Part shown: in pieces, positions 21,650-30,200 of the stretch
Layout: each line of letters opens with the position of its first letter
Numbering within the stretch: the first letter of the stretch is position 1
Origin: Clostridiales bacterium
GTDB lineage: Bacteria > Bacillota > Clostridia > Christensenellales > CAG-314
DNA: 33,362 bases
Direction: 5' to 3'
Assembly: GCA_004558105.1 (NCBI GenBank)
Contig: SFEB01000007.1
Location: forward strand, 1-33,362
Position numbers and translations under genes: made by a program
The notes under the pieces: model-generated
Told to the model about the DNA's origin: nothing
The model's database searches: none
The model's input: only the letters and a program-made list of their open reading frames with translations

Positions 21650-22015
21650 ATGAACACAAAACAATGCTACGACAAACTTGGAGGCGACTACGAAGATCTC
21701 AGCGGACGTATCCCCGACGACGCGTTAATTACGCGGTTTTTGCGTGGATTTCTGAAAGATCCGAGTTTTCAGACCTTGAACGAACAAATCGAACGCGGAA
21801 ACCGCGACGAAGCTTTTTGCGCCGCTTATACCCTTAAGGGTATCTGCGCCAACCTCAGCCTTACCACTCTTTACGTCTCAGTGTCGGCACTGACGGAAGA
21901 GCTGAGAACCGCAAACAACGTATCCGAAAGCGCCATGACTCTGTTTCGGAAGGTCCGTCAGGACTATACCGAAATTACCGACGTTATCCGCGAATATTTA
22001 AACCGGAATACCTGA
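21650..22015 (+). CDS. HPt-fold protein lacking the phospho-accepting histidine
   Basis: The 121-residue protein is one helical domain of HPt type. The core AAYTLKGICANLSLTTLY aligns with the HPt motif H.LKG...NL, but the active histidine is tyrosine (Y60, codon TAT at 21827-21829). Phosphotransfer through this site is therefore not expected. The rest of the fold (acidic N-terminus, two long helices after the motif) looks intact. The ATG is preceded by AAAGG. It lies 70 bp before the REC-GGDEF-EAL gene on the same transcript, so it may act as a non-phosphorylated docking partner for those receiver domains. A TAT for CAT sequencing error would restore a normal HPt. Confidence 0.75.
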   Translation: MNTKQCYDKLGGDYEDLSGRIPDDALITRFLRGFLKDPSFQTLNEQIERGNRDEAFCAAYTLKGICANLSLTTLYVSVSALTEELRTANNVSESAMTLFRKVRQDYTEITDVIREYLNRNT

Positions 22016-22085
22016 AAACCGAAAGTCGACGATATCCCGAAACGACCGGACTAACGTGCTTTAAAAATCAAAAGAGATAATTATT

Positions 22086-24683
22086 ATGAAGACAAAGAGA
22101 GAGATTCTTATCGTAGACGACAATTTGCTTGACCGCGAAATGCTGATCGCTATGCTCAAGGACGATTATAGGGTTCTGCAGGCGGAAAACGGAGTCGTGG
22201 CACTCGATTTGCTTAAAAAAAATAACGTGGACTTGATTTTATTGGACGTCGTTATGCCGGTTATGGACGGTTACACGTTTTTGGATAAAATAAGACATGA
22301 CGACGAACTTTCCTCCATTCCGGTCATAGTACTTACTCCCGACTCGGGCGAAAAAGTCGAGGTTTCGGCACTGGCTCACGGCGCAACGGACTTTATTACT
22401 CAACCCTATCGCCCGCAGATTATCCGTCACCGTATCGAAAATCTTATCAACTTCCGCGAGACCGCCGCTACGGTCAATCAGTTCAGATACGACAGACTTA
22501 CGGGATTGTACAGTAAACAGTACTTTTTTCAGAAGGCTCAGGAAAAACTTTTGAAAAACCCCGACAAGACTTATTGCATCGTCTGCTCCAATATCGATAA
22601 TTTTAAACTTTTTAACGATATCTACGGCATAGACCTCGGCGATAAACTGCTGAAAGAAATCGCACGGTTTTTACTCTCGCTGATAGGCCCCGACGGAGTA
22701 TGCGGCCGTTTGGATTCCGATAAATTTATTTGCCTGATCGAAACGCCTGACGGTACGGTGGATTATAAAAAATTCGACCCTAAAAGAAACGAACTCTCGC
22801 CGTATCTTAATAAAATCGTTATGCGCTGGGGACTCTATAAAATTTCAGACCGCTCTCTGGGCATAGAACAGATGTGCGACAGAGCACTCATTGCCGCCAA
22901 CAGCATCAAAGGTCAGTATAAACGCTTTCTCGCTGAGTACGACGACGTGCTGCGCGATAAACTCATCAGAGAAAAAAATATAACCGACGCTATGGAAACG
23001 GCGTTGGCGAAAAACCAGTTTTTCGTCTATCTGCAACCTAAATACAGCCTCGCCGATAAAACTTTGGTGGGCGCGGAAGCTTTGGTGCGCTGGTATCATC
23101 CTCAACAGGGTTTCGTGTCGCCAAACGTCTTTATTCCGCTGGCGGAAAAAAACGGCTTTATCTTTTCTCTCGACCAATACGTCTGGGAAAAGGTATGCGC
23201 TATCCTTCAGGACTGGAAAAGAAAAGGTTATGACTGCGTGCCCGTTTCCGTCAATATGTCGCGCCTGGATATATATAGACACAATCTCGAAGATTTTCTT
23301 CGCAATTTGCTCGATAAATACGATCTCGACCCCTCTTACCTCCACCTGGAACTGACCGAAAGCGCTTATGCGGAAAATCAGGACCAACTTATCTCTACCG
23401 TAAACAATCTGCGTAAAATGGGCTTCGTCATCGAAATGGACGACTTCGGTAGCGGTTACTCTTCGTTGAGCCTCCTCAGCCGTATGAAACTGGACCTTTT
23501 GAAACTCGATATGAAATTCGTCCATAACGAAACGGCAAAACCTATGGAATACAGCATGCTTAACGATGTTATCAATATGGCGCATCGTATGCACCTCGGA
23601 GTTATCGCAGAGGGCGTGGAAACCCGTGAACAAATGAAACGCTTGCAGATGATGGGGTGCGATTACGTTCAGGGCTACTTCTTTTCCAAACCGCTGCCGC
23701 TGGAAGATTTTGAAGAACTGCTGATAACGCAAAAACATGCTCAGTGCCCAACCAGGGAAACAGCCGAAAAAACGAGTTCGGATTTGTACCGTATTATTCT
23801 GGCGGACGAGTCGCAGGTTTTTCGCAAGAGCGTAATCTGCGGTTTTGAAGACGAATACGAAACGGTGGAGGCGGAAGACGCCGAAACCGCAATAGAAAAA
23901 TTAAAAGAATTTGGCGGAGACGGCGTTTCGGCAATTATCGTCAGTATGACATTGCCGGATAACGGCGCGGCAAAAGTTATGAAGTTTTTGCGAAAGGAAA
24001 CGGAGTTCTGGAACGTTCCGGTTCTCGCCACTATCCCCGGTAGCGGAGAGCTGGACAAACTGCCTTTGGCTAAAGAAACCGACGACTTTTTGTGCAAACT
24101 TCACCCTATCTTCGACATTAAAAAACGAGTCCAACGCCTGATTGACGGCGCAGAAGCCGATAAACGCCTCAGTATTCTCGAAAACGAAGCCTGCCGCGAC
24201 TTTATGACCGGTCTGCTTAACCGCAGAGGTCTGCACGCCGCAATGGATTCCCTGCATATGGAAAATCTTCCGATGGCCGTTTGCGTTTTCGACCTGGATA
24301 CTTTGAAAAAAGTCAACGACTCATTCGGGCACGGCGTGGGCGACAGCCTGATTCTTACCTTTACTCAACTCCTGAAAAGCAAAACGCGCAGTAACGATAT
24401 ACTTTGCAGATACGGCGGCGACGAGTTTGTCGTGATATTTAAAAAAATCAAGGACGAAGAGTCCGCCGTGCGCCGCGTGAACGAAATTTGCAAAACGTTC
24501 AGCGATAGCTTTAGCAAAGAAAATATTTCCACTTCCTGCTCGGCAGGTATAGCTTTCTGCGGTACGGAGGAAATGCCTACCGTCGAATTGATAGACAAAG
24601 CCGACCAGGCGCTTTACAGAGCCAAAAGAGATTTGAAGGGCGGCTGCTGCGTCTGGAAACCCGAATTCCGAATCGGCTCTTAA
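22086..24683 (+). CDS. REC-GGDEF-EAL-REC-GGDEF cyclic di-GMP turnover protein
   Basis: The 865-residue soluble protein has five domains. REC1 (about 5-125) keeps D54 but has Q106 where lysine is usual (FITQPY). GGDEF1 (about 130-290) is degenerate, with DSDKF at 210-214. EAL (about 300-545) is intact: E331, N390, E422, D452-D453, K473, E509 and Q529. REC2 (about 568-690) has S620 in place of the phospho-accepting aspartate. GGDEF2 (about 695-860) is intact, with RYGGDEF (775-781) and the inhibitory-site motif RSND (768-771) five residues before it. The protein should be able both to make and to break cyclic di-GMP, with product inhibition. Its input is probably phosphorylation of REC1. It neighbours the riboswitch-controlled locus and probably sets the signal that locus reads. 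Confidence 0.92.
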   Translation: MKTKREILIVDDNLLDREMLIAMLKDDYRVLQAENGVVALDLLKKNNVDLILLDVVMPVMDGYTFLDKIRHDDELSSIPVIVLTPDSGEKVEVSALAHGATDFITQPYRPQIIRHRIENLINFRETAATVNQFRYDRLTGLYSKQYFFQKAQEKLLKNPDKTYCIVCSNIDNFKLFNDIYGIDLGDKLLKEIARFLLSLIGPDGVCGRLDSDKFICLIETPDGTVDYKKFDPKRNELSPYLNKIVMRWGLYKISDRSLGIEQMCDRALIAANSIKGQYKRFLAEYDDVLRDKLIREKNITDAMETALAKNQFFVYLQPKYSLADKTLVGAEALVRWYHPQQGFVSPNVFIPLAEKNGFIFSLDQYVWEKVCAILQDWKRKGYDCVPVSVNMSRLDIYRHNLEDFLRNLLDKYDLDPSYLHLELTESAYAENQDQLISTVNNLRKMGFVIEMDDFGSGYSSLSLLSRMKLDLLKLDMKFVHNETAKPMEYSMLNDVINMAHRMHLGVIAEGVETREQMKRLQMMGCDYVQGYFFSKPLPLEDFEELLITQKHAQCPTRETAEKTSSDLYRIILADESQVFRKSVICGFEDEYETVEAEDAETAIEKLKEFGGDGVSAIIVSMTLPDNGAAKVMKFLRKETEFWNVPVLATIPGSGELDKLPLAKETDDFLCKLHPIFDIKKRVQRLIDGAEADKRLSILENEACRDFMTGLLNRRGLHAAMDSLHMENLPMAVCVFDLDTLKKVNDSFGHGVGDSLILTFTQLLKSKTRSNDILCRYGGDEFVVIFKKIKDEESAVRRVNEICKTFSDSFSKENISTSCSAGIAFCGTEEMPTVELIDKADQALYRAKRDLKGGCCVWKPEFRIGS

Positions 24684-24827
24684 CCCATTCTGCCGCGCCC
24701 GAAAAGCAAACGCTTGTTATATTCCCGACGTCGGCAGTATAAACCGCCACAAGGCTTTTTGCCGGTTCTACGACAGGCAATCCGCGCGACGTGCGTGGAT
24801 TTCTTCTTTTAAAAATTTATCAACAAT

Positions 24828-24898
24828 AAAAATCCACCGATTGCAAATGCGTCTGAAAGTAAAAACTTTTCGGCGCAAAAGCGGATTGGTGGATTTTT
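24828..24898. terminator. Long bidirectional terminator between convergent genes
   Basis: AAAAATCCACC (24828-24838) and GGTGGATTTTT (24888-24898) form a perfect 11-bp stem, with further inner pairing (GAAAGT/ACTTTTC). It can end both the rightward REC-GGDEF-EAL transcript and the leftward chimeric gene. Confidence 0.85.
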
Positions 24899-24913
24899 CG
24901 TATACGCGTGATA

Positions 24914-25606
24914 CTATTGAAATTTATTTTTCATGTCTAAGAGCAACTCCGATACCCTGAATGCGTTTCTTTCCGCCGAAGACAAGGAAACGATCAACCT
25001 GTCGCAAACGGAGATAATATCGTCCGACCGTCGCGGCGTATTCAATGCGGAACGAACGTCCGTCTGAGAATTTTTCGATAGTTGTTGCAAAAGTTGTAAA
25101 ATTGCTTCCAGAGAATAATTGGCGCACCTTAAAGAACGTATGATTTTAAGTCGTTGCAGGTCTTGTTCCGTATATACGCGGTACCCGTTGAATTTCATCA
25201 GTTTGTCTTGCGGCACCAACTGCGTAACGGCAGCGTTTACGGCAGGAGTTTGTATCCCCGTCCCTACCGAACGAATCGCCGATATTCTCACCAACGCCAA
25301 CAGTATAGGCGTTCCGTCGGAAATTTTCGGAAAAAAAATAGCAAACAAAAGAGTTGCCGCGGCTATCATAGCGTCCGATAATATTATCAACTTTTTTTTC
25401 GAATACCTGTCGGCAAGTACGCCGGAAAAACATGAAACCAAAAATTGCGGCACAAAAGCCGCTATCGTCATTGCCGACACCCATCCTCCCGACGAGGTTT
25501 GCCCGGTTACGTACCAGATCAATGCAAACTGCGCCAGAGACGAACCGAACAACGTGATACCCTGACTTGCGAGAAACAGCGCCGCCTTCTTTTTATAATT
25601 ATTCAA
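24914..25606 (-). CDS. Chimera of MFS exporter N-terminus and MerR C-terminus
   Basis: The 230-residue frame joins two unrelated parts. Residues 1 to about 141 are the first half of a macrolide-efflux-type MFS transporter, with FALIWYVTGQTSS, the loop GVLADRYSKKK and IRSVGTGIQTPAVNAAV. From about residue 142, YRVYTEQDLQRLKIIRSL then NYSLEAILQLLQQLS is the second half of a MerR-family DNA-binding domain and its dimer helix, followed by an effector-like tail. The helix-turn-helix proper and eight of the usual twelve membrane helices are missing. The joint falls at FNGYR, where both families have similar residues. An in-frame deletion between an MFS gene and a downstream merR gene explains it. 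The start is TTG with AGGAGG 11 bases upstream. Function as a transporter is unlikely. Confidence 0.75.
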   Translation of the reverse strand: MNNYKKKAALFLASQGITLFGSSLAQFALIWYVTGQTSSGGWVSAMTIAAFVPQFLVSCFSGVLADRYSKKKLIILSDAMIAAATLLFAIFFPKISDGTPILLALVRISAIRSVGTGIQTPAVNAAVTQLVPQDKLMKFNGYRVYTEQDLQRLKIIRSLRCANYSLEAILQLLQQLSKNSQTDVRSALNTPRRSDDIISVCDRLIVSLSSAERNAFRVSELLLDMKNKFQ

Positions 25607-25634
25607 AACAAAACCAACCTCCTTTTTGCGAAAA

Positions 25635-25665
25635 AGTATAACACGCCCGAAAAGGTTGGTGTTAA
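25635..25665 (-). promoter_or_regulatory. MerR-type promoter with 19-bp spacer
   Basis: TTAACA (25665-25660) and TATACT (25640-25635) are 19 bp apart. The dyad AACAC/GTGTT lies across the spacer. Overlong spacers with a dyad are the hallmark of MerR-activated promoters. It drives the MFS-MerR chimera. AAGGTTGG also occurs twice as a direct repeat just upstream (25652 and 25671). Confidence 0.7.
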
Positions 25666-25819
25666 AGTGGAAGGTTGGTTTTTTTCACTCGTTCGTTATT
25701 TTTGACAAATTCTTAGCCTTTTTACGCCCTTCCCCCCTTAATATACCCACCCATATCTGCTTTTCTATAAATTTTTTCTAACGGCGATACTCCGATTGTA
25801 ATATTTTTAAAAAACATGG

Positions 25820-25848
25820 TTGACAAAATAAGGCTTTTTGTATAAAAT
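25820..25848 (+). promoter_or_regulatory. Promoter of the MerR-type regulator gene
   Basis: TTGACA (25820-25825) and TAAAAT (25843-25848) are 17 bp apart, about 115 bp before the start codon. Between this and the chimeric gene's promoter (25666-25819) I see only AT-rich sequence. Confidence 0.75.
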
Positions 25849-25868
25849 GTTATATGTGGATGTATACG

Positions 25869-25891
25869 CTTTACGCATTGTTGACGTAAAG
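25869..25891 (+). promoter_or_regulatory. Inverted repeat in the leader of the MerR-type gene
   Basis: CTTTACG (25869-25875) and CGTAAAG (25885-25891) are a perfect 7-bp inverted repeat just after the likely transcription start. It may be an operator for the regulator itself or a leader hairpin. Confidence 0.4.
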
Positions 25892-25962
25892 TCGAGGCAT
25901 AAAATTTAAGATAAATTGTAAACTGTATATTAACACCCTTTATAATGACAAAGGAGTATGCG

Positions 25963-26733
25963 ATGAAAGAGGAAGTTTACACTAAAACCATCACCAAAGT
26001 AAAATTATGTAAGGCAACAAATCTCAGTTATCCCACCATTAGATGCTGGATGGAGAAAGGTCTTTTAACGCCTAAACGAAACGAAAACAACAATTACTAT
26101 AATTTTAACGTTCTGGATATCATGAGCATCCACAATATCATTTTTTCAAGGAATATAAACTTAACTCTTGCGGAGGCAAAGAACCTTACCAAGTTGTCTC
26201 GTCAGGAGTTTGTTCAGTTGTTCGAAAAAAAGAAGGAACAGGTAAAAAGAAAGATTGAAGAATATCAGGAAAAACTCAAATACATCGAAAACTACTGTGA
26301 CATGACCGCCGAGTATTTCAATACCGACTACGCTGATTTTACCATAGTAACACCGAGATTTAAACACATCGTTGAGGCGGACATTTATATCGACGAACAT
26401 ATCCGCCTTTTGGCGCTCGAACCCATCGATTTTGCCATTTTGTTTGATGGCGATAACATGAGTGACGAGACGGCTTCTTCGGGTATTTTGTTGCATGAAA
26501 AGCCAAAAAAAGGTAAAATTCTGACCACTGTAAACAAAGGCGACAGATACCTCGTTAAAACCGTTACGGCTGATAACCGCAACTACAACGAGGAACTTTT
26601 CCGATCCGCATGCGAATACGCCGAAAAACACGGCTACGGCAAAGTGAATAACATGATTTATCTGCTCAAGTTTCACAATTTTGAAGACGGTAAAGACTTG
26701 TTTACCATGGACGTTTACTTTAAGCTTTCGTAA
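25963..26733 (+). CDS. MerR-family transcription regulator with C-terminal effector domain
   Basis: The 256-residue protein has an N-terminal MerR winged helix: KVKLCKATNLSYPTIRCWME then KGLLTPKRNENNNYYNF. A helical second half and a coiled-coil dimer segment (about 83-112, KKKEQVKRKIEEYQEKLKYI) follow. The C-terminal 140 residues resemble a GyrI-like small-molecule-binding fold by layout only. Its ligand and targets are unknown. I start at the ATG at 25963 because AAAGGAG lies six bases before it. An in-frame ATG at 25945 lies upstream of that site. It has its own promoter and terminator and stands next to, but divergent from, the MFS-MerR chimera. It might have taken over that promoter, which is speculation. 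Confidence 0.85.
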   Translation: MKEEVYTKTITKVKLCKATNLSYPTIRCWMEKGLLTPKRNENNNYYNFNVLDIMSIHNIIFSRNINLTLAEAKNLTKLSRQEFVQLFEKKKEQVKRKIEEYQEKLKYIENYCDMTAEYFNTDYADFTIVTPRFKHIVEADIYIDEHIRLLALEPIDFAILFDGDNMSDETASSGILLHEKPKKGKILTTVNKGDRYLVKTVTADNRNYNEELFRSACEYAEKHGYGKVNNMIYLLKFHNFEDGKDLFTMDVYFKLS

Positions 26734-26810
26734 GCGTCTTACCCTACCATCGTCTCCCGTTAACGCAGGTTAACCGATATCGTATATGATATAATCTTAA
26801 AATAAGAATA

Positions 26811-26848
26811 AAAAACAGCGATTTTCCCCCGAAGATCGTTGTTTTTTT
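26811..26848 (+). terminator. Intrinsic terminator of the MerR-type gene
   Basis: AACAGCGAT pairs with ATCGTTGTT (one wobble) across a C-rich loop, flanked by A before and seven T after. It lies 78 bp past the stop codon. Confidence 0.85.
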
Positions 26849-26879
26849 ACACAAACAGACGGTTGTCGTCTGTTTGTGT
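26849..26879. repeat. Perfect 13-bp inverted repeat hairpin
   Basis: ACACAAACAGACG (26849-26861) and CGTCTGTTTGTGT (26867-26879) are separated by only 5 nt. It directly follows the terminator but has no long T run of its own. It could back up termination or protect an RNA end. Confidence 0.7.
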
Positions 26880-26939
26880 TTCGAAAAGGATGTGTGCCTC
26901 GGTTGCAAAGACTTTTTCAACCGATCACGAAAAAGAAGC

Positions 26940-27170
26940 TTATTGTACGGGTTTTACGTTGCCGTAGACTACCGTCGCCGTAACGTTTACGACAACGTCA
27001 CAGAAGGACATTGCCTGTGCCTCCGTATGCTCGAAGCTTACCGTCTGATCTGCCGTCCGGTTAGAAAATACCGCGGTGCCCATGATTCTTACGCTCTTGG
27101 GAATTACGATTTATTCGATACCCGTGCAGAGCCAGAAAGCGTTGGCGCCGATACTGATAAGAACGACACA
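26940..27170 (-). pseudogene. Decayed LRR_5 (BspA-like) protein fragment
   Basis: Read leftward, one frame gives LISIGANAFWLCTGIE, a stop TAA (27113-27111), then IVIPKSVRIMGTAVF and on to VVYGNVKPVQ with a final TAA at 26942-26940. IGANAF.LCTGIE.IVIPKSV matches the LRR_5 repeat consensus exactly in phase across the internal stop. It has no start or ribosome binding site and lies after the terminator of the large LRR gene. It is therefore the 3' end of an older, separate LRR gene. The rightward frame over the same bases looks like a shadow of it. Confidence 0.65.
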
Positions 27171-27204
27171 AAAAAACAAGGCTGAAAATTCAGCCTTGTT
27201 TTTT
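27171..27204. terminator. Bidirectional terminator of the giant LRR gene
   Basis: AAAAAACAAGGCTGAA (27171-27186) and TTCAGCCTTGTTTTTT (27189-27204) are a perfect 16-bp inverted repeat around AA. It lies 13 bp past the stop codon of the LRR gene. Confidence 0.95.
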
Positions 27205-27217
27205 AACCGTGTCCGGT

Positions 27218-30200
27218 TTAGTTTTGTTTGTTGTCGACGAAAGCAACTTCGCCCTCAATGGCAATCTCGCCGGAGTTTTCGGTCTGTTCCGGAGTAGGTA
27301 CGTAGTTGTAAACAACGTTGCCTCCAAACGAGGTGTGCGTCAAGGAACCTCCCCAGACAGCCATCGTAGCACTTCTGCTTAACGGCGAATAGATTGTTTG
27401 CTCTTCCGTCCAGTTGTAAAACGCGTTGGTACCGTCAACGAATTCTACTGTGGAAGACAAATACAACTCATAGATGGCCTTATTGTTGTAGAACGCATAA
27501 TCACCGACAGACATAAGTCCTTCAGGCAAAACAAGTTTCGCAGGACCTTTGGCAGCGTACAGGAAGTAATTTCCTATCGACTTTAAGGTGCCGGGCAAAG
27601 TCATTTCCCCAATAACCGTTTGCTGGAACGGGTTGTTGTAATATATATCGACCACAGGAACCGGGTGATAGATATATGGGAAAATATCAATACTCTCAAT
27701 ACCCTCTTCAAACGTAATGTGAGAATAAGTACCGTAGAAGAAGCTATAACCGTAAAGTGCTTCTAACGTCTTGGGTATTACCAATTCCGTTTCGCGAGTG
27801 CAATAACGGAATGCGTGCGCCTCAATAGTCTTAAGGTTCTTCGGCAAATTGACGTCATTAATGACGCAACCGCTGAGGAAGTACATCGGTATAGTCTCCA
27901 CACTATCAGGTATAGTCATCTTAAACTCGGTCCAACCTTCTTCCGGTTCCTTAGAAATGCTGTAATAGAAAGCATACGTGCCAAAATCATCGGCATCACT
28001 CGGTAATCTTACATCAAATTTACAACCTTTGGTACCATATATGAGATAGCCGTATGAAACATCCATACCGTCAGGGAAATAAACGGTAGCGTCGCAGTCG
28101 GTTGTATAACTGATAAAGTCTTTACCGACATATCTTACGCCTTCACCGACGGTTATCTTTTGCAGACCTTTCGTATAATTCAGCATATAACTGAAACCTG
28201 CCGCACCGTTAGTAGCAATATCCGCTCCGCTTGCATTTATCCATGTGGCTGCAAGTGCGTTGTACTCAAACTCTCTTATATTAGCATAGTAACAGAGAAA
28301 TTGACCGATTTTTTCCACCGTTGACGGGATAACAAGCTTATCAATCGTCGCATAACCGAACGCTCTGTAACCGATGCTGGTTACGTTTGCGGGAATCACG
28401 AATTCACCAAATTCGGCTTCGTAGAACGCATAAGAACCTATGCTGGTTACCGTTTCAGGCAAGTTAATACTGCCGCTAAATCCGGCGAAGGAATACGAAG
28501 GCAGTTCCGTCATGCCTTCCGGAAGCACTACGCCTGTGATACCTGCCGAACCGGTGAAACAGTAAGAACCGGGAGCCGTACCTTTTTCAAAGGTGTAAAC
28601 GCCGCTGAACGTAGAAGGAATACCAACTACCAGGTCGTCGCCGTCGGCAACTATCTTAATAAGTTCTCCGTTGCTACCGATACGGTAATTAGAGTTATTG
28701 GATTTGTACGTCGTAATATTGTTTCCGAAGAATACGGAGTTACCCATAGTGACCAATCCTGCGGGAACGGTGAATTCCGTCAGACCACAGTTGCGGAATG
28801 CATAATTGCTGATAGTCGTTACGCTTGCCGGAACAGTGACAGACGTCAGACCTCTATCTCCGTTAAACGCGCCTATACCGATAGTGGTGAGTGACCCTCT
28901 GGCAGGGAAGATTACCTTCTTGAGACTTAACGTCTGCGAAAACGAGTAAGAACCGATATCGGTTAACGAACTCAACGCACTGAGATCCACTTCTTCCATT
29001 GCGGTTTTGTAGAATGCGTAACTACCGATAAGCTCCAACTTATTCGCTGCGCTGAAATTGAAGGTCTTCAAGCTCGTGCAATATGCAAACGAATGAGGAA
29101 TTATTTTGGTTATACTGTCAGGCAAACTCACCTCTTCCAACGCAGAACAATAAGCGAACGGACCGTAAATGGTGGATGTCGACGAAAAGCTCGTCAAAGT
29201 CGTTGACGTGTTGTTATAACCGACGTAAGGCAACAGCCCTCTTTCTATCGTTGCTTTTTTGAGGTTGAAGCAGTCGGCAAAGACGCCGTAACCGTAAGCG
29301 GTTACTTTCTTACCGAAGGTTACTTCTTCCAACGCTGTGTTACGGAAAGAGTAGCTACCTAAGACGCTTATCTCTTCGATACCCTTTACCGACCTGAGCG
29401 ACGTACAGTCTCTGAACGTTTCAGCACTTAACATCGTAACTTTGTTGAGGTCGACGAACTCGAGACTTGAACAACCTTTGAACGTATAGCTGAAAGCCGT
29501 TGCCGACGCAGTCGTTCCGTTACTGCTGCCGAGGGTAATCAGTTTGTCGGGGAATCTGTTAGTGGTATTACCTTCCGCATCGACAGCAAAGGTGTTAAGC
29601 TTTTCGCAAAGGAGGAACGTCGAAGTGTAAAGGTAAGTAATATTAGGCAAGTTATTAAGATTTACCTTTTCAAGATTGATGCAGTTCGCAAAGATGTAAG
29701 CGCCGCCGAAAGCAGTAAGAACGGTATTGTATTCAAACTCAACCTCTCTGAGCTGCTCGCAATAACGGAATGCGCTTGCGCCGATAGTCTTTACCGTGCT
29801 CGGTATAACCATCTTTTCAATAGCAGGAGCACCGATTGTTGCAGAAGTCGCGCCGAAAGCATAAGTCATTATGTTTTCAAGCTTTCCGCCCGTACCCGCT
29901 ATTCTTGCCGGATTACCGTTCTCATCGGGTTGACCTTCTGTGTCAATAGCGCCGTTGACGACGTGGTCGAAGTCAACGTTTGTCAGACTCGTGCATCCCG
30001 TGAAGCAGTAAGAACCGATGATTCTCAATTCACTCGGCAACACTATCTCTTCGAGACTGGAGCAGTCGCGGAACAAGTACGTACCGAAGATGGTAATATT
30101 GTCGTTCAGGTTGTTAACTCTCTTAAGAGCGGTGCAACCGTTGAATATATACGATGCTCCTGCCGCAGTAGTCGCCTTCTCCTCTGACGGAGCGGTGTTG

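Noticed and set aside
26874..27185. Rightward Cys-rich frame of 103 codons
   Set aside because: The opposite strand carries a recognisable LRR_5 remnant in phase across these bases, which explains the coding-like composition.
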